Assembly (NCBI GenBank): GCA_003162245.1
Contig: PMMM01000200.1
Location: forward strand, 4,221 to 54,557
Length of the DNA: 50,337 nt
Source: Phycisphaerales bacterium
GTDB taxonomy: Bacteria; Planctomycetota; Phycisphaerae; UBA1845; Fen-1342
Direction: 5' to 3'
Translations under genes and position numbers: made by a program
Shown: positions 19,598 to 26,863 of the stretch, in pieces
Numbering within the stretch: position 1 is the first letter of the stretch
Layout: the number at the start of each line of letters is the position of its first letter
The notes under the pieces: model-generated
Told to the model about the DNA's origin: nothing
Databases searched by the model: none
Seen by the model: the letters and a program-made list of their open reading frames with translations, nothing else

Positions 19598-20004
19598 GGG
19601 GCGATAAAATCGCGTTTCTGAGCGTCCGGGCCGAAGGGTATCAAGAGTATCACGATTGTACGGGGCGCAAATGAGACTCTTGAAACAGGTGAAACAACAA
19701 CGAAGCGGCGAAGGGGCGCTGGGGTGGCAGGGTTGGTGGGTGAAGAGTGCCAAGGGGCGTTCGGATGGCGCTATAAAAACGCGATTTGGAGCATGTGGGG
19801 CGAAGGGTGCCAAGAGTGCCATGTTTGTACGGGGCGCAAATGGCAATCTTGAACGAGGGCGCAGGAGCGGAGGGCCGAAGGGGCGCAGGGGCGGGAAGGT
19901 GCGCAACGAGCATCTTGGAGGGGCGATAATAGCGCGTTTCCGGGCATCTGGGCCGAAGGTTCTCAAGATGCGCATCATTGTAGGGGTCGTAAATGGGAAT
20001 CTTC
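19598..20004. repeat. Three-unit direct repeat with a conserved possible RNA hairpin
   Basis: Three related blocks of about 85 bp lie at 19598-19682, 19766-19851 and 19920-20004 (period about 167 then 155 bp). Shared order: a GCG-AT-rich-CGC mini-palindrome (gcgataaaatcgc in copy 1), GGGCCGAAGG, a CAAGAG/CAAGAT core, then TTGTACGGGGCGCAAATG (TTGTAGGGGTCGTAAATG in copy 3) and ATCTTG. In copy 2, TGCCAT..TTG (19817-19827) pairs with CAAATGGCA (19837-19845) around loop TACGGGGCG. The same stem can form in copy 1 (T-A where copy 2 has C-G) and partly in copy 3. No terminal inverted repeats, transposase or CRISPR spacing are seen. The minus strand has open frames across it, but in shifting frames, so coding is unlikely. 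Confidence 0.65.
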
Positions 20005-20413
20005 CGATAACCACGGTCCCGTGGGCGGGGGTGTACGCGGCGGAGCGCGCGGGATGCGCTGGGGGCGGGGAGGGGCACCGGTAAACGGGAAACGGGGGAT
20101 GAGAGACGGGGAAATGAAAAGGTCGGGCTGCGCGGGCGCGGGGAGCCAGAGCGCTCATACTAGGAATACTAGCACGGCGGCGCGCGGGGGCAAGGCGCAG
20201 GGGAGCGGTGGCGGGGATTGGCGGCGGGCGCGCGATTCTGGCGGGGATTGGCGGAAAAACAGAAGAAGCTGGCAGTGTTCAGCCGTCGGCGCAGGCCGGC
20301 GCGAGCGGCCATCGGCCTGGCCCCCGGCGGGCGCCACCCCGTCCCCCGCAACAGCCCTGGACGCCACTCCATGCCAGCTTCGCTGGCTAGCATGGGAGGT
20401 CCGGCACGTATGG
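20005..20413. other. Intergenic remainder downstream of the triple repeat
   Basis: No gene is supported. It contains purine-rich sequence around 20080-20130, a perfect 15-bp direct repeat GGCGGGGATTGGCGG at 20210-20224 and 20240-20254, and the terminator hairpin described separately. Confidence 0.4.
20369..20395 (-). terminator. Hairpin after the 139-residue membrane-protein gene
   Basis: CCATGC/GCATGG plus CCAGC/GCTGG pair around a TTC loop with a three-base bulge. It lies 19 bases downstream of the stop of the minus-strand gene ending at 20414. There is no clear T-run. Confidence 0.4.
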
Positions 20414-20833
20414 TCAGCGCAATGTGGAGATGGGGCATGTACCAAATACGCGCTGACACAGGTAGACGAGAATGAGAACGTAGGCAACGATGACTAGGAT
20501 GAGCTTTAGGCACCACAGCACCCAGAACGGCAGCGGCAACCACTTGCTCGTTGTAAAATCAGTCTCTACGGTCGTATTCGGGTCCTTTTCTTTGCACCGA
20601 AAGACCACCCAATACGTCACTCCGTGTGCCACGTACTGCAGGAGGTCAGCGGTGAGCCCGGCCGCAATCAAGGCTGCTGGCAAGTAGAGCTCGGAGGAGA
20701 GGACAGGGACGCCCCCACGGTCCATTTTGAACACCCAGATAAGAGCGATACCGGCGAAGCCCAGGTAGCGAACTAGGTCGCTGGCTTTTCCGCTGGAAGA
20801 CTCGTACGCTTCCCTGCAATCCTTGAGTTTCAT
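20414..20833 (-). CDS. Small membrane protein of unknown function
   Basis: 139 residues, ATG 20833 with AGGAG eight bases upstream. Hydrophobic segments are at about 24-36, 46-64 (LPAALIAAGLTADLLQYVAHG), 70-78 and 100-125, giving three or four membrane passes with a charged loop CKEKDPNTTVETDF between them. The gene is clearly less GC-rich than its neighbours and uses A/T-ending codons more freely, which suggests transfer from elsewhere. The N-terminal pattern KLKDCREAYESSSGKASDLVR reads like a family I have seen in scattered bacteria with no known function; I cannot name it. A hairpin follows the stop. Confidence 0.7.
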   Translation of the reverse strand: MKLKDCREAYESSSGKASDLVRYLGFAGIALIWVFKMDRGGVPVLSSELYLPAALIAAGLTADLLQYVAHGVTYWVVFRCKEKDPNTTVETDFTTSKWLPLPFWVLWCLKLILVIVAYVLILVYLCQRVFGTCPISTLR

Positions 20834-20998
20834 GGCCTAGCTCCTGCCGTCACGACGTATCCGCAACGAACATGGCCAGCGTATCTGCATTCCCGGCCCG
20901 GCGGGTCAGGGACCCGCACAGCGCATGGCAATCAACCTTGACCAAGTCGGCCCGGCACTCAAGCTGTGCCGCGCACGAGCTTCCACGCGACGGGCCAG

Positions 20999-21121
20999 CT
21001 AGTAGACGCTTCTCATCCTCGGCTTCTTCTTCGCCTTCGGCCCTGTGCCACTGGTTCCGCCACCACCGTGGCTCTTCTTCGCCTTCTTGGCCGTCTTCTT
21101 CTTAGCCTTCTTCTTTGCCAT
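20999..21121 (-). CDS. Very small Lys-rich basic protein
   Basis: 40 residues: MAKKKAKKKTAKKAKKSH, a glycine linker (GGGGTSGTG), then PKAKKKPRMRSVY and TAG. GGAGCTGGGGCA precedes ATG 21121. About half the residues are Lys or Arg, in the KKxAKK pattern of histone-H1-like bacterial tails (AlgP/HctB type), so nucleic-acid or ribosome binding is plausible but inferred. It is shorter than usual gene-finding limits. It lies between the small membrane protein and the repeat-flanked membrane protein, all on the minus strand. The codon run (AAG-rich) keeps one frame throughout with a proper ribosome site and stop, which supports a real gene. Confidence 0.55.
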   Translation of the reverse strand: MAKKKAKKKTAKKAKKSHGGGGTSGTGPKAKKKPRMRSVY

Positions 21122-21325
21122 TGCCCCAGCTCCTCTATGCTCCGGATGATGTCATTCCCAAGGTCGCGAGCAAATACATCTAGTGCCGTGCGACGCCGCT
21201 GTCAAGCCGTGCTCAGGGCTTCATGCGCCGCCCGTCACGCAACGTCCGGTAGTTCCCCGATCAACTCGTGACGGCTCCCGCGCACCGGCACCGCACAGGC
21301 CTCGGCCCCGCGGCGACGCAGCACG

Positions 21326-21467
21326 GCAGCCGCGTGGAAGCGACGAGGCGTTCCAGCACGCCGCGCCGGGTCGCACTATCACTGCGGCCAGCCGCTACAC
21401 GCGGAACGTACGCTCCTCGGCCACGCGTGCAGAGCGCGCGACGCACCGCCGCGATCTGCTCGCGCTC
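21326..21467. repeat. Left copy of 145-bp direct repeat flanking a membrane-protein gene
   Basis: About 80 percent identical by eye to 22933-23078 in the same orientation; shared blocks include gccgcgtggaagcgacg, ccgggtcgcactatcac and caccgccgcgatctg. On the minus strand it encodes TEREQIAAVRRALC, a decayed version of the GCS2 C-terminal peptide. Confidence 0.65.
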
Positions 21468-21475
21468 CGTACCGC

Positions 21476-21501
21476 GGAAGGGCGAGGTTCCTGCCGAGCC
21501 G
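21476..21501 (+). repeat. Short interspersed element (GEAPAEP type), plus orientation
   Basis: GGAAGGGCGAGGTTCCTGCC followed by GAGCCG, nearly identical to the inverse complement of 23118-23142. It abuts the direct repeat at its outer side. Confidence 0.55.
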
Positions 21502-21534
21502 TAGCCGCCGAAGCCCGGCCCGCGCCCGCGCTCG

Positions 21535-22860
21535 CTACGGCGACTTCCGGCCGAACCAAGGAATGAACTCACTGAGTGACCGAAGCGCCTCTGTCTTGGC
21601 GCGGAACGAAGGATCGAGCCACAGCAGCGCCGAGACTACTAGCCACAGCAGTGCGGCCACCACCGCGACATCGTGGAGACCGGTGGAGAACCCGAGACCG
21701 ACCGCGCGCAAAGCGACCAGTGCGCCAAGGGGCAGCACGGCGATGCCGAGCGCACAACTGGCGTGCCAGACGCGAGAGTACCACTTGGGCGCGACAGAAG
21801 CCGACATGTCGAGACGCTCCAGAGCGTCCCAGTTGCCAGTAGCTGCGCACAGTAGGCTTTGAGCCAATCGATGCAGCAGGTCGCGCCGGGTACCGTCTCT
21901 CGGCATGCAAACCCATTTCTTTAGTTCGCGAAAGCTCTGGGCAAGGCGGACCGACTCCTGCCGAAGCCAGGCGTCGGTCGTCGGGTCACCAGCGCGCAAC
22001 CGCGCCGGCCGGAAATGCTCAAGCAGCAAAGCAATGTCCTCCAGGAGGTCGACCAAACGGGCCTGCAAGCCGACCTGACCCCACCCACGCTCGCGCGTTT
22101 CGATCGTAAACAGCAACCAGACCAGACGGTCAACAATGCGTAGATCCGGGCGCGCGCGATTGAGTCGCCAGTCTGCCCACCACCCCTCGAGCATAAGAGC
22201 GGGGAGAGTCACCACTAGGCACGCCCACCCAACTGCAACCAGCGCCGCGAGGTAGCCACCAGGCAAGACGAGGAAGTCCCACCAGAACGTGGTAAGGTGG
22301 TGTCGCCAGTACCAAGTCCACCAGGCGATCGCAAGGGCGACAACGAGCCCGGGCCATGCGCAGAAGGCCAGCAACAATTCTCGAAACGTGATGCGGCGCG
22401 CTCGATGGTTGAGCAATACCAACGGCCCGAAGAGAAGGACGAATGCGCCGACGGTAACCGCCGGGGCTATCCAGGTTGCTCTTCGTGCCCCTGCGGCGGG
22501 CCCGAGCACGTACAGGAGGGCAGTCGCCAAGCCCGCCCCGCTGATCATCCCAATCCAGAACCAGAATCTAGGACCGCTGAGCCAGGCCCGTTGACGATGC
22601 GCGGCGGCTGCGCGGACGCACCGCCGGACTCTCAGCTTCTCCTGCGCCGAAAGGGACGTCAGGCTGGCAAAGACCTCCATTGAAGCGCGGGTCCTCGCCC
22701 GCAGCTCGCGCCAGCCGCCTTGCCGCGGGAGGCGATGCAACGGTGCGCGGACTGCCCAGCTGACCGCTGACGTGACCCAGCGCGCCACACGGATCCCCAA
22801 CGACAGCAGAGCAACGAGTCCCTTCGACGCGTTGGCGAACGCTGCTCTGACGTCCCACAT
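21535..22860 (-). CDS. Multi-pass membrane protein of unknown function
   Basis: 441 residues. ATG 22860 is preceded by AGGAGGG seven bases upstream; the open frame reaches 23037, but that part lies in the direct repeat and is not coding-like. An amphipathic, basic N-terminal region (1-95) is followed by four hydrophobic segments (about 98-118, 127-149, 160-182, 193-222), a soluble mostly helical region (about 225-360, with RLVDLLEDIALLLEHF), then two more hydrophobic segments (about 370-415). I do not recognise the family and see no catalytic motif. The gene is bracketed by direct repeats at 21326-21467 and 22933-23078, so it may have been inserted or duplicated into the 3' flank of the GCS2 gene. 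Confidence 0.65.
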   Translation of the reverse strand: MWDVRAAFANASKGLVALLSLGIRVARWVTSAVSWAVRAPLHRLPRQGGWRELRARTRASMEVFASLTSLSAQEKLRVRRCVRAAAAHRQRAWLSGPRFWFWIGMISGAGLATALLYVLGPAAGARRATWIAPAVTVGAFVLLFGPLVLLNHRARRITFRELLLAFCAWPGLVVALAIAWWTWYWRHHLTTFWWDFLVLPGGYLAALVAVGWACLVVTLPALMLEGWWADWRLNRARPDLRIVDRLVWLLFTIETRERGWGQVGLQARLVDLLEDIALLLEHFRPARLRAGDPTTDAWLRQESVRLAQSFRELKKWVCMPRDGTRRDLLHRLAQSLLCAATGNWDALERLDMSASVAPKWYSRVWHASCALGIAVLPLGALVALRAVGLGFSTGLHDVAVVAALLWLVVSALLWLDPSFRAKTEALRSLSEFIPWFGRKSP

Positions 22861-22932
22861 CGCGAGCCCTCCTGAGCCTGCGGCAGGCAGCCCCGGCCCG
22901 GCGCCAGACTGGGCCCCACGCCGCCGAAACAC

Positions 22933-23078
22933 GCAAGCCGCGTGGAAGCGACGGCAACATTCTACCACGGCGCGCCGGGTCGCACTATCACTTGTGCCAG
23001 CAGCTACGCGTGGAACATCCGCCCCTCGGCCAGGCACGCGCAGAGCGTGCGATACACCGCCGCGATCTGTTCGCGCTC
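22933..23078. repeat. Right copy of 145-bp direct repeat, overlapping the GCS2 3' end
   Basis: Partner of 21326-21467. Its right half is the last 25 codons of the GCS2 gene (EREQIAAVYRTLC ...); its left half is the intergenic DNA downstream of that gene and upstream of the membrane-protein start. Confidence 0.65.
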
Positions 23079-24317
23079 GGTCGGCCTACCTGGAGGGGTT
23101 TCAGCATGAGCACCCCGCGGCTCGGCAGGAGCCTCGCCCTCCCGGTTGACGCCTGGCGCGCCGCCCAACGCCTTGAGAATGCGCCGTGCCAGGCAACCCT
23201 CGTGGAGAATGACCTTCAGCGGCGCGAATTCGCGCGACTCGCGCTCCGCCGGCGTCAGCACCGTTTCGGCCAGGTGTTGCCATAGGGTGCCCGCCGTGCA
23301 GCGTTTCGGCTCCGTCAGCCCGAATTGGCGCAGATAGTCCTCGTCGGCGACGACCGCCTGATCGCCCTCCTCGATGGTCGCGAGAAAGACCTCCTCCAGC
23401 GGCGTCACGGGCCAGTTGCACTGCTCGACGAACGGCGTCCACCGCTCCGCCACCAGCGCCCGCAGCACGGCGACCACCAGCCGCAGAATCGCCAGGTCGG
23501 CCTGCGGGCACTCCTGGATATCCAGCACGCGAATCTCGATCGTGTCCCGCTCGAACCGCGGAATCGCCCCGCGCGCGTTGGCCCACTCCTCCTGCAAGAT
23601 CCCCTCCGGATCGTGCGGCGCCAGATCGCGGTAGATCTTCTGCAGAATCCGCTCCTGATAATCCCGCGGCGTAAACACCGGCTCCGGGATCACGTGCCCG
23701 GCGACCGACGGAATCCGCCGCGAGTTTGAGCGATACACTTCCAGCCGCGTATCCGCCACGCCGGTCGGATGCCCGTCCACGATCGGCGAGCTGGCGGCCA
23801 GCGCCGGCAGGATCGGCAGCGCGAGCCGAATCGCCGCGTGCAGCCGCCCGAACTCCTCGTCGCCGCAGAACGGCAGGTTCAGGTGCGACGACTGCAGGTT
23901 CGCCCAGCCGTGCCCCTTGCAGTTGAAGATCCGGTCGAATGCGGCGTACACCGGGCTACAGTCATGCGGCCAGAGCTTCGTCTCGGTGAGCGGGTCCATC
24001 CACGGGTGCATGCCCGTGGGCATGAGCTGTCCGCCGCGCGGCGCGAGGAGCTCGTTCATCCGCCGCACGTCGCGCTGGAAGTACTCGGCGAGCCCGTCGA
24101 AGGAAGCCGCGGGCCCGGTGCTCTTGAGCTCGATGACGTGCAGGACCAGCTCGTTCGACCAGGTCAGTTCGCCTGAATCTACGTCCGCGGTGTACTTCCC
24201 CGCGGCGGCGCGCAGAAGCTCGTCCGCCGCCGGCAGCACCGCGAGCCGCTCGCGGTCCACCAGCATGTACTCCAGCTCGACGCCGACGCGTTCGAAGAGG
24301 TGAAACGCACTACTCAT
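23004..24317 (-). CDS. Glutamate-cysteine ligase family (GCS2-type) amidoligase
   Basis: 437 residues. The N-terminus FERVGVELEYMLVDRERL is the GCS2 nucleotide/metal-binding strand, followed by ELKSTGP, the GWANLQSSHLNLPF signature with the conserved His, and the FERDTIEIRVLDIQECPQAD block. GCS2 enzymes form gamma-glutamyl amide bonds with ATP. Here the substrate is probably not simply cysteine, because the gene is third in a C39 peptidase - ATP-grasp ligase - GCS2 operon; it overlaps the ligase gene by ATGA (24314-24317). Near the C-terminus, NREGEAPAEPRG is encoded by a short interspersed element inserted in frame between ILKALGG and the normal-looking end EREQIAAVYRTLC. The last 25 codons lie in a direct repeat. 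Confidence 0.85.
   Translation of the reverse strand: MSSAFHLFERVGVELEYMLVDRERLAVLPAADELLRAAAGKYTADVDSGELTWSNELVLHVIELKSTGPAASFDGLAEYFQRDVRRMNELLAPRGGQLMPTGMHPWMDPLTETKLWPHDCSPVYAAFDRIFNCKGHGWANLQSSHLNLPFCGDEEFGRLHAAIRLALPILPALAASSPIVDGHPTGVADTRLEVYRSNSRRIPSVAGHVIPEPVFTPRDYQERILQKIYRDLAPHDPEGILQEEWANARGAIPRFERDTIEIRVLDIQECPQADLAILRLVVAVLRALVAERWTPFVEQCNWPVTPLEEVFLATIEEGDQAVVADEDYLRQFGLTEPKRCTAGTLWQHLAETVLTPAERESREFAPLKVILHEGCLARRILKALGGAPGVNREGEAPAEPRGAHAETPPGRPTEREQIAAVYRTLCACLAEGRMFHA
23118..23142 (-). repeat. Short interspersed element (GEAPAEP type) inside the GCS2 gene
   Basis: The minus strand reads GGAGGGCGAGGCTCCTGCCG followed by AGCCG, with an internal GGCTC/GAGCC mini-hairpin. It is read in frame as REGEAPAEP within the ligase gene. 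A second copy in opposite orientation lies at 21476-21501. Confidence 0.6.
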
Positions 24318-25789
24318 GGGGTCCCCGGTGCGGCGCCGTTTTTCTTCTTCTGAATGCGCGTCAGAAACACGCGCATGATGCGGTCGTACAGGTCGTCGCC
24401 GAGCAGGAGGTCGTCATAGCCGGCGTCGACGTTCGGGTTGTCGTTGATCTCCATCAGGTAGGCCTTCTTCCCGAACTGCTTCACGTCGACGCCGTAGAAC
24501 CCGTCGCCGATCAGCCGCGCGGCCCGCACGCCGGTGCTGAGCACCGTCCGCGGCACGAGATCGAGCGGCACGGGCTCGACGTTGCCCCACTGCTCACGGT
24601 GTCCGACCATGCGCACGACCTGCCAGTGCCCGTCCGCCATGTAATACCGGCAAGCGAACAGCGGCTCGTTGTCGAGGACGCAGATGCGCCAGTCGTATGG
24701 GGTGGGGACGTACTCCTGCGCGATGACGAGGTCGGATTTCTCGAGCAGGCGCTCGATTGCCTGGTCGAGATGATCCTGCTCCTCCGTGCGGAAGACGCCC
24801 TGCGAAAACGAGCTGTCCGGCTCCTTCAGAATGCACGGCAGGCCGATCTCCGCGTGGATGCGGTCCTTGTTGTCGCGGTGGACGATCATCGTGCGCGGCG
24901 TCGGAATGTCGTGCCGCGCCATGAGCTCCGCGACGTAGACCTTGTTGCTGCACTTGGCGATCGACTCCGGATCGTCGATGACGACGAGGCCCTCGGCGGC
25001 CGCCCGCCGGGCAAACCGGTAGGTGTGGTGGTTGACCGCCGTCGTCTCGCGAATGAACAGCGCGTCGAACTCCGCCAGCCGGCCGAAATCCTCGCGTTTG
25101 ATCAGCTCGGCCCCCAGCCGCAGCCGCTTGGCCGCCTGCGCGAACCGCCCGAGCGCGCGGCGGTTCGACGGCGGCCGCTCCGCGGTCGGATCAAAGAGGA
25201 TCGCGAGGTCGTACTGCGTGGTCGCGCGGCGCAGCCGTGGCAGCCGGCTCTGGGCGAAGAAGCGCGACGCGGAATCCACCACGAAATCCTGGTGCGACTC
25301 CGGAATCTCGTTCGCCGCGATCGGCCCGACGCTGTCGACCTTCCACACTCCGTCGTCGCAGATGAACTCCGCCCGCAGCAGCGGCGCCTGGAACAGCCGA
25401 AACAGCCGGGAGCTCAGCTCCTCGTAGCGCTTGGCCAGGTTGCGCCCGAAGTAGATGCTCAGCGTGAACTTGCTCGTCTTCACCGGCCGCAGGTTGCGCT
25501 CCATCACGTCTTCGAGGTCCTCGGCGACGATGCGGACGATCGAGACCGTCTTCATGTCCTGGATCGTCATGATGCTCGGGAACGCCTTGTGCCCCCGCGC
25601 CGTCGCCAGCAGCGACACGTAGTACCCCGTGCTCTGGTACCGGTACGACCGGCACAGGTTGAACACCTTCAGGTTCCGCAACTCGCTGTACTGCGGATCC
25701 GTCAGGTAATCCCGGGCGGCGATGATCGGCACGTCCGGGATCTTCAGCGGCCACGTCTTCAAGCTATCCACAACGATCAGGTTGGGCAC
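24314..25789 (-). CDS. RimK-type ATP-grasp ligase with RLAN N-terminal domain
   Basis: 491 residues. The first 200 or so residues (LIVVDSLKTWPLKIPDV ... KVFNLCRSYRYQSTGYYVS) match what I know as the RLAN domain found before some RimK-like ligases. The ATP-grasp part runs from about 255 to 480, with CILKEPDSSFSQGVF (nucleotide loop), EYVPTPYDWRI, and the metal-binding EINDNPNVDAG near the C-terminus. Such enzymes ligate an amine to a carboxylate via an acyl phosphate, often adding amino acids to peptides or proteins. The gene starts 1 base after the C39 gene ends and overlaps the GCS2 start, so the three are almost certainly one transcript with coupled translation. The product is unknown. Confidence 0.88.
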   Translation of the reverse strand: MPNLIVVDSLKTWPLKIPDVPIIAARDYLTDPQYSELRNLKVFNLCRSYRYQSTGYYVSLLATARGHKAFPSIMTIQDMKTVSIVRIVAEDLEDVMERNLRPVKTSKFTLSIYFGRNLAKRYEELSSRLFRLFQAPLLRAEFICDDGVWKVDSVGPIAANEIPESHQDFVVDSASRFFAQSRLPRLRRATTQYDLAILFDPTAERPPSNRRALGRFAQAAKRLRLGAELIKREDFGRLAEFDALFIRETTAVNHHTYRFARRAAAEGLVVIDDPESIAKCSNKVYVAELMARHDIPTPRTMIVHRDNKDRIHAEIGLPCILKEPDSSFSQGVFRTEEQDHLDQAIERLLEKSDLVIAQEYVPTPYDWRICVLDNEPLFACRYYMADGHWQVVRMVGHREQWGNVEPVPLDLVPRTVLSTGVRAARLIGDGFYGVDVKQFGKKAYLMEINDNPNVDAGYDDLLLGDDLYDRIMRVFLTRIQKKKNGAAPGTP

Positions 25790-25790
25790 G

Positions 25791-26540
25791 CTATCGTCCT
25801 TTGTCCCGCAGCGCCGGCGCCGGCGCCGATGCCCGCGACGGCTCCAGTATCAGCAGGTCGGCGTCGTGCGTCACGATCCCCAGCAGGATCGCCGCCAGCA
25901 CCCGCTCAATCCCCACCGGGTAAATGTGGATCGCCGACAGCGGGTTCGGCAGCAGCGGGTCCGCCACCAGCACCTGCCGCGTCTCCCGGTCATACCCGCA
26001 CAATACCACGAAATGTCCCTGCGGCTGCCCACGGATGTCGTCCGCGGCACCCAGCGGCCCGAACTCGCGGCTCGTGCGGTGCAGGTACGTCGCGCTGAGG
26101 CCCGTCAGGATCGGTCGCCCGCGGGTCAGGTACTTGCGGACCAGGTGGGCCGTGAGGTCCTCGAGCCGGACGACGCCGCCCAGCGCCAGGAACTCGTCGT
26201 AGCCCTGCATGAACGCCGCCAGCCGCGGATCCTGCTTTTCCGCACAGCGGGCTTGCGCCGTCAGCTTCGCACGCAAATCGACGTCCGGCGACTGAAACCA
26301 CGTCGGGTCGAACACCTGCAAATTGTACGTGTAGATCGTACCCCGATACCCCCGGCGTAACGCGTGACAACCCAGCAGCACCGCGTACGTCCCGCCGTCC
26401 TCCAGCGCCGGCACCTCCGCGATGATCTGTTCCAGACCGATCTCGTCGCCGTAATAGCGATACACCGCGTGCAGGCACGTCGGCCCGCACGTCGTGTCGT
26501 TGGGCTGTGGGAGGATTTCTAGCGGAAGCCGCTCGATCAC
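25791..26540 (-). CDS. C39-like (papain-fold) cysteine peptidase
   Basis: 249 residues if GTG 26540 is the start (VIERLPLEILPQPNDTTCGPT). GTG 26651 would add 37 unconserved residues and would lie only 8 bases from a TATAAT box, leaving no leader. The triad is visible: Q12/C18 in PQPNDTTCGPTC, H176 in QGHFVVLCGYD, and D194 in VADPL. C39 domains cleave double-glycine leader peptides or related substrates. This one stands alone, without ABC-transporter domains or a signal peptide, so it probably acts in the cytoplasm on a product or precursor of the two ligases encoded immediately downstream (gap 1 base). Processing, recycling or transpeptidation are all possible. Confidence 0.8.
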   Translation of the reverse strand: MIERLPLEILPQPNDTTCGPTCLHAVYRYYGDEIGLEQIIAEVPALEDGGTYAVLLGCHALRRGYRGTIYTYNLQVFDPTWFQSPDVDLRAKLTAQARCAEKQDPRLAAFMQGYDEFLALGGVVRLEDLTAHLVRKYLTRGRPILTGLSATYLHRTSREFGPLGAADDIRGQPQGHFVVLCGYDRETRQVLVADPLLPNPLSAIHIYPVGIERVLAAILLGIVTHDADLLILEPSRASAPAPALRDKGR

Positions 26541-26650
26541 CGCGGACGTCTCACGTACCGGCGGCGCGAACGGAACGGCAGGACGCGCAGAGCGCGTAAA
26601 CCTCCTGCGGGCGGCGCACCGCCCTGTTCCGGCGTCAGCCGGCACAGACA

Positions 26651-26670
26651 CGGCGGTGATTATACCGCCG
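26651..26670 (-). promoter_or_regulatory. Perfect -10 box inside a palindrome before the amidoligase operon
   Basis: CGGCGGT-GATTAT-ACCGCCG: a 7-bp perfect inverted repeat whose six-base centre reads TATAAT on the minus strand when its flanking A is included (26659-26664). It lies 111 bases upstream of the chosen C39 start. A -35 element is not clear. The arrangement suggests a repressor site over the -10. Confidence 0.45.
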
Positions 26671-26863
26671 GCTCGTCCAGGGTGGTGCGGGAGTCCCAGG
26701 ATGGGGCTGCGTCACGTGCCCGGCCCGCTCGGGTGGGTCCTCCGAAAGCCACGACCTATGGCCGTGGTTGATTAAGTGCGCCACAAGCACGCGGACGGAA
26801 AACGCGCTTTCGCGGCGGCGCGCCGGGCGCCAGGTCATCCGCAATGTGTCGCCGGCCCCGCGA

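Larger units (their letters stand above)
21122..21534. other. Intergenic region holding direct-repeat copy and short element
   Basis: No gene is supported. It carries the left copy of the 145-bp direct repeat (21326-21467) and the short element at 21476-21501. The first part (21122-21250) is less GC-rich and may hold the promoter of the Lys-rich protein. Confidence 0.4.

Noticed and set aside
19598-20004. Triple repeat as a CRISPR array
   Set aside because: The units are 85 bp, imperfect, with irregular 155-167 bp period; there are no cas genes and no short identical repeats.
19010-20158. Minus-strand frame of 382 residues over the triple repeat (phrases such as CAPYNRDTLDTLRP)
   Set aside because: Similar peptides from the three repeats occur in different frames, and there is no ribosome site. 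The similarity comes from the DNA repeat, not from a protein.
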